Assembly: GCA_964501315.1 (NCBI GenBank)
Contig: CAZCSO010000018.1
Location: 1 to 29,753 of the forward strand
Direction: 5' to 3'
Length of the DNA stretch: 29,753 nucleotides
From: UBA5603 sp964501315
GTDB taxonomy: Bacteria; Bacillota_I; Bacilli_A; Izemoplasmatales; Hujiaoplasmataceae
Shown piece after piece: positions 1-7,379 of this stretch. The translations under genes were made by a program, and so were the position numbers. The notes beneath the pieces are model-generated. The model did not search any database. It worked only from the letters and a program-made list of their open reading frames with translations, and was not told the DNA's origin. Within the stretch, counting starts at the first letter, position 1. Every line of letters begins with the position of its first letter.

Positions 1-48
1 GCAAAGGTTCAGGAAAAATTTCAAAAGAGTCGAGGTGAACAGGCATGA
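1..48 (+). CDS. C-terminal end of an upstream gene, probably the ABC transporter ATP-binding subunit (partial)
   Basis: Frame 1 is open from the window edge, encodes 15 residues (AKVQEKFQKSRGEQA) and stops at TGA 46-48. It overlaps the ATG of the following permease by 4 nt (ATGA), the usual arrangement of coupled operon genes. In NupNOPQ-type operons the gene before the two permeases is the double-domain ATPase, so that identity is inferred from context. The visible residues carry no diagnostic motif. Confidence 0.5.
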   Translation, partial: AKVQEKFQKSRGEQA

Positions 49-1256
49 TTGGATTAAAGAAAAAAATATCAGTCAATAATCAAGCAAATCGTCCTGTATC
101 CGATCGAACCGTAACACTCTTATCATCAATGTCTTCCATAGCCGTCGGATTGCTTATCGGCTTTGTCTTCTTGTTTATCATCGAAATAATCAAAGAAAAT
201 CCGGATATGACGAACCCATTTTATGGTTTCACGTCATTGTTGACGGGTGGATTTAGTTCTGTCAGCAACATCATTTCGATATTGTATCGAGCTGCGCCAT
301 TGTTAATGACTGGTTTGGCTGTTGGATTTGCTTTTAAAGCTGGACTCTTCAATATTGGTGCGACAGGGCAATACACGGTTGGTGGATTCTTTTCATTAAT
401 TGCTGCCATTTTATGGCAATTTCCTTGGTGGGCTTCGATTTTTGTTGGCATGCTTGCGGGGGCTTTTTGGGGATTAATTCCCGGTCTTTTTAAAGCTTTG
501 TTCAACATCAATGAAGTCATCACAACCATTATGCTCAACTGGTCAGGACTTTTCTTCGTTAACTTGCTTTTCTACAATAATCCCGATATTTATATGTCTT
601 CTGAACGAACGAAGCCATTGGATGTAGCTAATCCGAGCGCCATATTGCCAGATTTGTTCGGACTTAGAGAATCTCTTGGTTTCTCTTATGCGAACATAGG
701 TATTATTATCGCCATTGTGATTGCGATAATGATTTATATTATCTTGGAGAAGACTGTATTCGGTTTTGAAATCAAAGCTTGCGGTCAGAACAAAAATGCC
801 AGCATGTATGCCGGAATCAAGGCGAAACGCACCATCATTTTTACAATGCTCATAAGCGGAGCTTTGGCAGGAATCGGTGGCGGAATTCAATTTTTGAGCG
901 GTACCGTTCAATACACCATCTCATCCACTAGACTCTTACCGATGGGTTTTAATGGAATTCCTGTAGCATTATTGGCATTTTCACATCCATTAGGAATCAT
1001 CGTAACGAGTATTTTCATCTCTTTCTTGCAAGTAGGAGGAGATGCGATGCAGCCGGCTTACAGTTCAGAAATGGTCAATGTCATTTTGGCTGTTATTATT
1101 TATTTCAGTGCCTTTTCATTAATCTTGAGTCATTTTATTCGAAAAAAATTACTGAGAAAAGAAGAAATAATTCAACTCGATGAACCAACACCCCCGGACA
1201 AACCAGTTAATCAATCTGCTTTGCCAAACCAAGATAAAGAGGAGGCGAATTCCTAA
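45..1256 (+). CDS. nupP: ABC transporter permease, nucleoside/BMP-type importer (first of two)
   Basis: A 403-residue inner-membrane permease of the branched-chain/ribose family (BPD_transp_2), resembling NupP/YufP of BMP-family nucleoside importers. An N-terminal helix lies at about residues 26-48. A run of hydrophobic helices then includes the family-typical stretch AGLFNIGATGQYTVGG near residues 98-113. The EAA-like loop is near residues 237-260 (FGFEIKACGQNKNASMYAGI). The tail from about 370 is charged and Pro-rich. The start ATG follows GAGGTG and overlaps the previous stop by 4 nt. It would form the membrane channel with the next gene. The nucleoside substrate is inferred from family resemblance and could be another ribose-containing compound. 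Confidence 0.87.
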   Translation: MIGLKKKISVNNQANRPVSDRTVTLLSSMSSIAVGLLIGFVFLFIIEIIKENPDMTNPFYGFTSLLTGGFSSVSNIISILYRAAPLLMTGLAVGFAFKAGLFNIGATGQYTVGGFFSLIAAILWQFPWWASIFVGMLAGAFWGLIPGLFKALFNINEVITTIMLNWSGLFFVNLLFYNNPDIYMSSERTKPLDVANPSAILPDLFGLRESLGFSYANIGIIIAIVIAIMIYIILEKTVFGFEIKACGQNKNASMYAGIKAKRTIIFTMLISGALAGIGGGIQFLSGTVQYTISSTRLLPMGFNGIPVALLAFSHPLGIIVTSIFISFLQVGGDAMQPAYSSEMVNVILAVIIYFSAFSLILSHFIRKKLLRKEEIIQLDEPTPPDKPVNQSALPNQDKEEANS

Positions 1257-2251
1257 TGGATATTATCGCGATCATCATTGCGAATACCATTGCCTACGGT
1301 GTTCCCTTGCTTTTAGGAGCGTTGGCTGGAATGTTCAGCGAACGAAGTGGTGTCGTTAACATTGCCTTAGAGGGGATTATGATTGTTGGTTCCTTGTTTG
1401 GCGCAATCTTCTTAACATCCGGTATAGCAAGTTCTGCTTTTGCTGCAAATAATCCGCAACTCGCTACCTTCCTAGCCATGCTGATATCTGGAATCATGGG
1501 GTGTTTATTCTCACTTCTATTAGCATATGCAGCTATCAAATTAAAGGCTGATCAAATCATTAGCGGTACGGCCCTCAATATATTTGCACCTGCATTTGCC
1601 GTTATTTTAGCCTGGGCCATTCAAGGTCAAGGATTGACGGATATGCCGTTACCACGGTTTGTTAACTATTCCTTTATTCCGGCTGGTTCGGATTTTCCGA
1701 ATTGGGTGAACATCCTCTTATCAAAGAAGATGTACATCACCACCCCAATTTCCTTAGTGATTTTGATTATAGCCTTTATAACTCTGTATAAAACCAAATT
1801 TGGATTGCGTCTCCGTGCTTGTGGTGAACATCCTCAAGCCGCAGATTCCGTTGGTATCAAGGTTTTAAGAATGCGGTATATTGGCGTTGCCATCTCCGGA
1901 TTGCTCGCCGGAATCGGTGGATTTGCCTTTGTCATGGCCAGCAGTAATTCGACCTTTACAGCAGAAGTTGCCGGGTATGGATTCTTAGCGTTGGCGGTTA
2001 TGATCTTTGGAAATTGGAAACCGTTTAGAATCTTGTTTGCGTCTTTGTTCTTCTCATTCTTTAAAACGATTGCAGCGTTATCCAATGACTATCAAGTTTC
2101 ACGGTTCTTCCCAACCTTTGGGTTGACCAATACCGATAACTTGTATAAAATGCTTCCTTATTTATTAACGTTAGTTGTTTTGGCATTTACGTCAAAACAA
2201 TCGCGTGCACCTAAAGCCGAAGGCGTTCCTTACGACCCCGGAAAGCGTTAA
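1256..2251 (+). CDS. nupQ: ABC transporter permease, nucleoside/BMP-type importer (second of two)
   Basis: A 331-residue permease of the same BPD_transp_2 family, resembling NupQ/YufQ. The N-terminus (LLLGALAGMFSERSGVVNIA, about residues 18-37) is the signature of the second permease of this importer type, and the EAA-like loop FGLRLRACGEHPQAADSVGI lies near residues 181-200. Its ATG shares one base with the stop of the first permease and is preceded by GAGGAGG at about 1240-1246, so the two are translationally linked. The last gene of the operon: a strong terminator follows 7 nt after its stop. The substrate-binding lipoprotein gene is not in the window. Confidence 0.88.
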   Translation: MDIIAIIIANTIAYGVPLLLGALAGMFSERSGVVNIALEGIMIVGSLFGAIFLTSGIASSAFAANNPQLATFLAMLISGIMGCLFSLLLAYAAIKLKADQIISGTALNIFAPAFAVILAWAIQGQGLTDMPLPRFVNYSFIPAGSDFPNWVNILLSKKMYITTPISLVILIIAFITLYKTKFGLRLRACGEHPQAADSVGIKVLRMRYIGVAISGLLAGIGGFAFVMASSNSTFTAEVAGYGFLALAVMIFGNWKPFRILFASLFFSFFKTIAALSNDYQVSRFFPTFGLTNTDNLYKMLPYLLTLVVLAFTSKQSRAPKAEGVPYDPGKR

Positions 2252-2257
2252 TCATCC

Positions 2258-2290
2258 AACCTCTGAAACCTCTGTTTCGGAGGTTTTTTT
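2258..2290 (+). terminator. Rho-independent terminator of the ABC importer operon
   Basis: A 12-bp stem (AACCTCTGAAAC with GTTTCGGAGGTT, one G-U pair) closes a CTCT loop and ends in seven T. It begins 7 nt after the stop of the second permease. Confidence 0.95.
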
Positions 2291-2294
2291 GAAG

Positions 2295-2367
2295 AGGGTT
2301 TGTTAGTGTTTTTTTATCTCGAAGTAGTTATTATTCGATAACCGGTAATGTTTGGTGAACAAACCCT
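2295..2367. repeat. 10-bp perfect inverted repeat around a 53-nt spacer
   Basis: AGGGTTTGTT at 2295-2304 is the exact reverse complement of AACAAACCCT at 2358-2367. It lies just after the importer terminator and before the promoter at 2398, so it could be an operator pair or structure in a read-through RNA. No function can be assigned. Confidence 0.5.
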
Positions 2368-2397
2368 ATTTGTTAATTTATTCTACCACATTTATGC

Positions 2398-2426
2398 TTG
2401 TGAAACCGATTGTTCTATGTTATAAT
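2398..2426 (+). promoter_or_regulatory. Candidate SigA-type promoter of the V-ATPase region
   Basis: TTGTGA (-35) and TATAAT (-10, 2421-2426) with the ideal 17-nt spacing. Transcription would begin near 2433, giving a leader of about 190 nt before the first V-ATPase start codon. Confidence 0.75.
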
Positions 2427-2471
2427 TCTATGCTGTTGACTGCCCCAAAAACTACGATTTCTTTTTACTTA

Positions 2472-2537
2472 ATTAATCGAATATCCGTTACTGCGAAACG
2501 AGCGGGTGGTTACTTGGGATTAATGCTTTATTTTTTT
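2472..2537 (+). other. Possible attenuator-like hairpin with U-tract in the V-ATPase leader
   Basis: ATTAATC (2472-2478) can pair with GATTAAT (2518-2524) and is followed two bases later by TTTATTTTTTT. The loop is about 39 nt and the stem is AU-rich, so the fold is weak on its own. CCCAA at 2444-2448 could instead pair with TTGGG at 2514-2518, which would disturb the right arm. This may be a regulated leader, a small RNA, or nothing; pattern only. Confidence 0.3.
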
Positions 2538-2549
2538 AGCTATTAGCGA

Positions 2550-2555
2550 TATAAT
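2550..2555 (+). promoter_or_regulatory. Possible second -10 element before the V-ATPase operon
   Basis: TATAAT with only a poor -35 (TTTATT) at 17-nt spacing. If used, it would give a leader of about 60 nt and bypass the upstream hairpin. Confidence 0.35.
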
Positions 2556-2623
2556 TGAGAGTGCGATACACATTAACGTGATTAATCATCATCTATGATG
2601 AAGACTCTTTGAGGAGGATTACT

Positions 2624-2935
2624 GTGAAAGAAGATATCATTAAATTGATTGTCGATATGGACTACAAAGCTCGGCATAAAGTTGAATTGCTTCAAGAAGA
2701 GAAAGATAATCTTGATGTGTTTTTGAAAGCGTCTCGAAAACAGCTCTTGGAACAATACACCCAAGATACGACCGAAAAAATCCAAGCCGCCATGAAAGAG
2801 ATCGATTCCGATATCAAAGAAAAAACCATTCAAATCGCTTCAGAACACGAAGCGACACTCAATCGCATCAATCAGATTTATGATGAAAAAAGAGACGAAT
2901 GGATTGAGGATATGTATCAATTTTGCATTAAATAG
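2624..2935 (+). CDS. V-type ATPase peripheral-stalk subunit (G/H-like, NtpF position)
   Basis: A 103-residue, highly charged protein predicted to be one long helix or coiled coil (residues about 10-90), with no membrane segment. First gene of the V-ATPase operon, which is where Enterococcus has ntpF. It probably pairs with subunit E to form the peripheral stalk holding the catalytic head to subunit I. The start is GTG at 2624 with GAGGAGG at 2611-2617, 6 nt upstream. An in-frame TTG at 2609 overlaps that ribosome site and is not the start. Sequence conservation in this subunit class is low, so the assignment rests mainly on coiled-coil character and position. Confidence 0.7.
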   Translation: MKEDIIKLIVDMDYKARHKVELLQEEKDNLDVFLKASRKQLLEQYTQDTTEKIQAAMKEIDSDIKEKTIQIASEHEATLNRINQIYDEKRDEWIEDMYQFCIK

Positions 2936-2960
2936 ATTCTAAAAAGAGGAGGTTGATTTT

Positions 2961-3998
2961 ATGTTTTCGTTTGCCAGCAACGCCATTATTTCAAAAGCGA
3001 AATCCATCTACGGAAAAAGCATAAAACCTGCCGATTACGAAACCCTTCTCAAAATGAAATCTGTTCCGGAAGTAGCACAATTCTTAAGCACGCATCCGAA
3101 CTACCGCGATATTTTACAAGACATTCAAGTAGATTCCATCCATCGTGCCAGGTTAGAAGAGTTAATCAAGAAGACAATCTTTAATCATACCATCCGAATC
3201 ATTAAGTTCATAAAAGTTAAAGACCAGACATTTTTTGAAATCAATCTATTGAAACGTGAATTGGATATTCTCCTTGAAATTGTTCGTTCGATTATATCAA
3301 GCGATTACGATAATCAAATCGCCGAAACACCGAACTATATGAAAAAGCATGCGACCTTTGATATTTTTGAGGCATCCAAATCCAGATCCATGACGGAATT
3401 ATTAGATGTGGTCAAAGATACGGTTTATTTAGGAATATTGACCAAGTACGCAAACGTAAAAAATGAAGACATCGATTACGTCAGTATTGAACGTGACTTA
3501 GAAATCTATTACTTTGAAGAAATATTCAGACGAATTGAACAAAATTACAAAGGCAAATTAAAAAAAGATTTGGATGAAATTTATCTGACGAAAATAGAAC
3601 TGGGAAACATCACCAAAATTTATCGATTAAAGAAATTCTACAACGCCGATTTTTCCATGATTAAAACGGCGCTCATCCATAAGTATTCGCGCATCAGCGA
3701 GAAAAAAATCGATGAATTGATTTCCCTACCCAATCCGGATATGATCTTGCATTATTTAAAAGATTCCGAATACAACACCTACATTGATAAATCCGAATAC
3801 GTTTATGTTGAATACTACTCGGATCGAATCAAGTATAATCTAGCAAAACGTTACATGTATTTTTCTAGTTCCGTACCGAAAGTCTATGCCGCATTCTTAC
3901 TGTTGTGCGACATTGAAGTCCAAAATTTGATTAACATTATCGAAGGTATTCGATACCAACTCTCTGAAGTCGAAATTAGAAGAATGCTTATTTATTAA
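2961..3998 (+). CDS. ntpC: V-type ATP synthase/ATPase subunit C
   Basis: A 345-residue protein of the vATP-synt_AC39 family, close to the usual length (about 330-350). It is the central-stalk adapter that sits on the membrane rotor and connects it to subunits D and F. The N-terminus (FASNAIISKAKSIYGK) and the mostly helical charged body are typical, with no membrane helices. AGGAGG lies 9 nt before the ATG. In Enterococcus hirae this gene comes after E, while here it is second in the operon, before I and K. Confidence 0.88.
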   Translation: MFSFASNAIISKAKSIYGKSIKPADYETLLKMKSVPEVAQFLSTHPNYRDILQDIQVDSIHRARLEELIKKTIFNHTIRIIKFIKVKDQTFFEINLLKRELDILLEIVRSIISSDYDNQIAETPNYMKKHATFDIFEASKSRSMTELLDVVKDTVYLGILTKYANVKNEDIDYVSIERDLEIYYFEEIFRRIEQNYKGKLKKDLDEIYLTKIELGNITKIYRLKKFYNADFSMIKTALIHKYSRISEKKIDELISLPNPDMILHYLKDSEYNTYIDKSEYVYVEYYSDRIKYNLAKRYMYFSSSVPKVYAAFLLLCDIEVQNLINIIEGIRYQLSEVEIRRMLIY

Positions 3999-4016
3999 GG
4001 TATGAGGGGATAACGT

Positions 4017-5936
4017 ATGGCCATAGCAAAAACGCAACTTATAACAATTACATCGAACCTCGCCAATTTGGACCAACTGTTAATGAGGTTTATCGATTTA
4101 GAAGATTTTCATCCCGTATTATCGACGAAAATCGTCGATTCCGTACACGGTTTGACGTCTTTTAAGTCTGATAATTTATGTACAGGAATCTTGAATGAAC
4201 TCAATCAAATCGAAAAAGAGTTCAATTTGAACCTTCCGGTATCGGAAATCAGAAGTTTGGACTATAATTTTGATAGCATGATGGAAACCATTAAAGAATC
4301 GCACCAAATTTTATTAGAACGGGTTAATCAGATCAAAGAGAATCAACAAATGATTACCAAGTATAACGATTCTTTAAAACACGTCATGAACATTGAAACA
4401 CTCGATGTTTCCTTAGACGATATCTTCTCATGTGCTTACATCGTTTCGCGAATCGGACGGCTTCCCAACGACAGCGTTGAGAAACTGAAGTATTATCGTA
4501 ATCGACCGTTTTTATTCCGTACGTTCTTAGTGGATCAAAGCTATAACTGGGGTATGTACTTTACAACGCAGGAATACGAACGCGAAGTCGATAACATCTT
4601 TTCATCGCTTTTCTTCGAACGCATTTACATTCCTGATTTTGTTCACGGGACTCCGGAAAAAGCCAAAGAGACACTCACCCATGAGATTGAAATCTTAACG
4701 GCTAAGAATGAAGAACTGAAAAAAGAAATGCAAACAATCGAAGACAGTTATCAAGATCGCTTAAGCACCATCAAAGGCGAACTGTTATTCTTGAATCAAA
4801 TCTTTGAAGCCAGAAAATACGTCATTGGTTTTGGCGACCGGTTTACGATTTCCGGATTTACCGAAATCGAAAACGTTGATAAAGTCAAAAAACAGTTTGA
4901 GGGCATCGACGATCTCGAGATTGAAGTTCGTCCTCCCAAGAGTGACAAGCGGATTACCCCGCCAACCAAACTCAAAAACCGTTGGTTCAGTCGTCCTTTT
5001 TCAATGTTTGTGGAGATGTACGGCGTACCGGCTTACGGCGATATCGACCCAACCCCGTTTGTGGCGATCACGTATTCCATCTTGTTCGGAATCATGTTCG
5101 GTGATTTAGGACAAGGGCTTGTGTTGATCTTGTTCGGTTTCATCATGTCAAAATGGAAAAAGATGAAGTTGGGTGAAATCGGAATCCGTATTGGGATTTC
5201 ATCGGCACTCTTTGGGTTGTTATACGGGTCATTCTTTGGGAATGAGGAAATCCTGACACCGATTTATACGGAATTGTTGGGTCTACCGGGCAAACCCATT
5301 CATGTCATGGATTCAGAGTTTACGATGACGCTTCTGATTGCGGCGATTGTCATTGGTGCCGTCCTCATAATCTTGTCGATTATCATGGGCATCATCACCA
5401 ACATCAAACGCCATCATTACGTCGAAGCGGTTATGTCGCATAACGGATTATCGGGTTTAGTCTTTTATACCTACATCTTATTGGCTGTCGGTTTAAAATT
5501 ACTGGGCGTCGCTGATTTGTTGGCATGGTATTTCTTAGTTCCGTTTATCGTTATTCCGGTTATCTTAATTTTCTTCAAGGAACCCTTGGAACGAAAATTT
5601 GAAGGCAAACCGATGTTCCCCAATGGATTTGGCGGATTCTTCGTTGAAGGATTCTTCGAACTCTTCGATGTGGCGTTGTCGTACATCACCAATACCATGT
5701 CATTCATGCGTGTCGGCGGGTTCGTCTTATCCCATGCTGGGATGATGCTCGTTGTCAGTAGCCTGATGGGCATGGTCGCAAACGGAAGTTTGCTCGTCGC
5801 CATCTTTGGCAATCTGTTTGTGATGGTCCTTGAAGGACTCATTGTGGGTATTCAAGTATTACGTCTTGAGTTTTACGAAATGTTCTCGCGTTATTACGAT
5901 GGTAACGGCGTAGCATTTCAAACTATAAAACATTAA
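4017..5936 (+). CDS. ntpI: V-type ATP synthase/ATPase subunit I (a subunit)
   Basis: A 639-residue stator subunit of the membrane sector. The first 340 or so residues are hydrophilic with coiled-coil stretches (for example about 220-255). The remainder has about seven to eight membrane helices, starting near FVAITYSILFGIMFGDLGQG. The conserved channel helix reads SFMRVGGFVLSHAGM, with the essential-type Arg at residue 565 facing the rotor carboxylate. The length is normal (about 640-670). ATG 4017 follows GAGGGG. Ion specificity (H+ or Na+) cannot be read from this subunit. Confidence 0.95.
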   Translation: MAIAKTQLITITSNLANLDQLLMRFIDLEDFHPVLSTKIVDSVHGLTSFKSDNLCTGILNELNQIEKEFNLNLPVSEIRSLDYNFDSMMETIKESHQILLERVNQIKENQQMITKYNDSLKHVMNIETLDVSLDDIFSCAYIVSRIGRLPNDSVEKLKYYRNRPFLFRTFLVDQSYNWGMYFTTQEYEREVDNIFSSLFFERIYIPDFVHGTPEKAKETLTHEIEILTAKNEELKKEMQTIEDSYQDRLSTIKGELLFLNQIFEARKYVIGFGDRFTISGFTEIENVDKVKKQFEGIDDLEIEVRPPKSDKRITPPTKLKNRWFSRPFSMFVEMYGVPAYGDIDPTPFVAITYSILFGIMFGDLGQGLVLILFGFIMSKWKKMKLGEIGIRIGISSALFGLLYGSFFGNEEILTPIYTELLGLPGKPIHVMDSEFTMTLLIAAIVIGAVLIILSIIMGIITNIKRHHYVEAVMSHNGLSGLVFYTYILLAVGLKLLGVADLLAWYFLVPFIVIPVILIFFKEPLERKFEGKPMFPNGFGGFFVEGFFELFDVALSYITNTMSFMRVGGFVLSHAGMMLVVSSLMGMVANGSLLVAIFGNLFVMVLEGLIVGIQVLRLEFYEMFSRYYDGNGVAFQTIKH

Positions 5937-5962
5937 AAAAGGAATTTTAGGAGGATATACTT

Positions 5963-6406
5963 ATGTTAAATGCTTTTGAAATGATTTTACCGTTTGCCTT
6001 TATTATCGCCATCTCGTTACCGCTCGTTAACGTCTTTCGAGGAAAAGTATCGGCACGTTCGGCCAAACGTCGTGTGATTACTCACATTTCGTTGTTCTTT
6101 GGCTTGGTATTAGGAACGATGTTATTGATTTTGATTGGCGGACCGGAATTATTCGCTGAAGAATTAGTACCCGCTACCATTACCGGAACCTTAGCGCAAG
6201 GCTTGGGCTTCTTAAGTGCCGCTTTGTCAACCGGTATTTCCGCAATGGGCGCTGGTATCGCCGTAGCGGCTGCCGCACCAGCTGCCATTGGCGCATTCTC
6301 TGAAAATGAGAAAAACTTCGGTAAATCGTTGATCTTCGTTGCCCTGGGTGAAGGGGTTGCGATTTATGGTTTGCTTATTTCTATTCTAATTATCGGAAAA
6401 TTATAG
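5963..6406 (+). CDS. ntpK: V-type ATPase subunit K (rotor proteolipid, c subunit)
   Basis: A 147-residue proteolipid. Residues about 7-25 and 38-60 are two hydrophobic segments without c-ring motifs. Residues about 79-147 form the true c-type hairpin: a Gly/Ala-rich helix (STGISAMGAGIAVAAAAPAA), a polar loop (SENEKN), and an outer helix with the ion-binding Glu at residue 130 (ALGEGVAIYG). There is therefore one binding carboxylate per four segments, as known for clostridial K subunits with a short N-terminal extension. The stretch before residue 65 (LIGGPELFAEE) resembles a signal-peptide end. AGGAGG precedes the ATG at 5963. Confidence 0.92.
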   Translation: MLNAFEMILPFAFIIAISLPLVNVFRGKVSARSAKRRVITHISLFFGLVLGTMLLILIGGPELFAEELVPATITGTLAQGLGFLSAALSTGISAMGAGIAVAAAAPAAIGAFSENEKNFGKSLIFVALGEGVAIYGLLISILIIGKL

Positions 6407-6423
6407 TAAGAAGTTGATCGATT

Positions 6424-6732
6424 ATGCGTTTTTTCTTATTAAGTGATAATGTTGATACACAAGTCGGCTTACGCTTAGTGGGTATCGATGGCGTCGTTAT
6501 TCACGAACGTGAACCGCTTCTTGACCATCTTGAAAAAGTGATGCAGGACCCTGAAATCTGCATTATTTTGATTACGACCAAATTGGTTGAATTGTGTCCT
6601 GACGTTATTTCGGAATTAAAGTTAAAACAAACCAGTAAATTGATCGTTGAAATACCCGACCGTCGCGACAGCAGTCGCGTCGGACAATCGATTGACAAAT
6701 ACGTCAGTGAAGCGATTGGGATTAAATTGTGA
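6424..6732 (+). CDS. ntpG: V-type ATP synthase/ATPase subunit F (NtpG)
   Basis: A 102-residue central-stalk subunit of the ATP-synt_F family, matching the family length of about 100. It has the Rossmann-like pattern with an opening strand (RFFLLSDNVDTQVGLRLVGI), a central strand ICIILITTKLVE, and KLIVEIPDR ahead of the C-terminal helix. It binds subunit D and forms part of the rotor shaft. It starts 17 nt after K, and its ribosome site is weak (AAGAAGT), so coupling to K is likely. Confidence 0.9.
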   Translation: MRFFLLSDNVDTQVGLRLVGIDGVVIHEREPLLDHLEKVMQDPEICIILITTKLVELCPDVISELKLKQTSKLIVEIPDRRDSSRVGQSIDKYVSEAIGIKL

Positions 6733-6741
6733 GGTGGAATA

Positions 6742-7347
6742 ATGGAATATTATAATGATGATAGCTTATTACGGTACTTTCATGAGGAGATAGAACGTGT
6801 TTCGTCTCGTAAAATCGCCGCGCTTCAAAAAGAGATTTCCGAAAAGAAACAAGAAGAATTGGCAAAACTTTCGCTAGAAGTGAAACATCAAGTGGAATTA
6901 TCGCTGGGCGTTGAACTGAAAGACTTACGCAAAAAATATCGTCAAGATATCAACGATATCTTATCGAAAAATGCGAAAATCTTGTTCGAACGCAGAAAAG
7001 CGATATCGGAAGACATTTTTACCGAAATTCATAAAAAGTTGGTTGCGTTTGTCCAAAGCAACGACTATGAAACCTTTATTTCGCATAAACTAGAAACCAT
7101 CGGATCACAAATACCGCATAAGGACATGACCTTTTTTGTTCGCCCTAATGACGAAACATGTCGCAAGGTAATTATCAATCAGTTTGGTAAAACGGCAAAA
7201 ATCGAAAACGACCCGGACATCACCATCGGCGGATTTAAAGTTGTGAGTGATGCATTGAAGTTGGAAATTGACGAAACCTTAGATAGCAAACTTGAAAATA
7301 ACAAAACATGGTTTTTCGCCAATTCGAAACTCTTCATTAAGAACTAA
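6742..7347 (+). CDS. ntpE: V-type ATP synthase/ATPase subunit E
   Basis: A 201-residue peripheral-stalk subunit of the vATP-synt_E family. The N-terminal half (about 1-95) is a long charged helix, and the C-terminal half is the globular head-binding domain ending in a recognisable GGFKVVSDALKLEIDETLDSK motif. The length is typical (about 190-205). GAGGTGG lies just before ATG 6742 and only 9 nt separate it from subunit F. In E. hirae this gene precedes C and F, so its position directly before A is a local rearrangement. Confidence 0.9.
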   Translation: MEYYNDDSLLRYFHEEIERVSSRKIAALQKEISEKKQEELAKLSLEVKHQVELSLGVELKDLRKKYRQDINDILSKNAKILFERRKAISEDIFTEIHKKLVAFVQSNDYETFISHKLETIGSQIPHKDMTFFVRPNDETCRKVIINQFGKTAKIENDPDITIGGFKVVSDALKLEIDETLDSKLENNKTWFFANSKLFIKN

Positions 7348-7379
7348 AGAAATTACGTTTTTTGACAAGGAGCTTACGT

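Larger units (their letters stand above)
2291..2623 (+). other. Gene-free leader region upstream of the V-ATPase operon
   Basis: About 330 nt without a credible gene. It holds a 10-bp inverted repeat (2295-2304/2358-2367), a near-consensus promoter (2398-2426), an imperfect hairpin followed by a U-rich tract (2472-2537), a second possible -10 (2550-2555) and a 6-bp hairpin just before the first ribosome site (TCATCA/TGATGA, 2586-2601). A 64-codon open frame at 2352-2546 has no ribosome site and no recognisable product. Confidence 0.7.

Noticed and set aside
543..911. 122-codon minus-strand frame inside the first permease gene
   Set aside because: Antisense shadow of a membrane protein gene with no ribosome site or promoter.
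2352..2546. 64-codon open frame in the leader before the V-ATPase operon
   Set aside because: No ribosome site, it spans the predicted promoter and hairpin, and the product resembles nothing.
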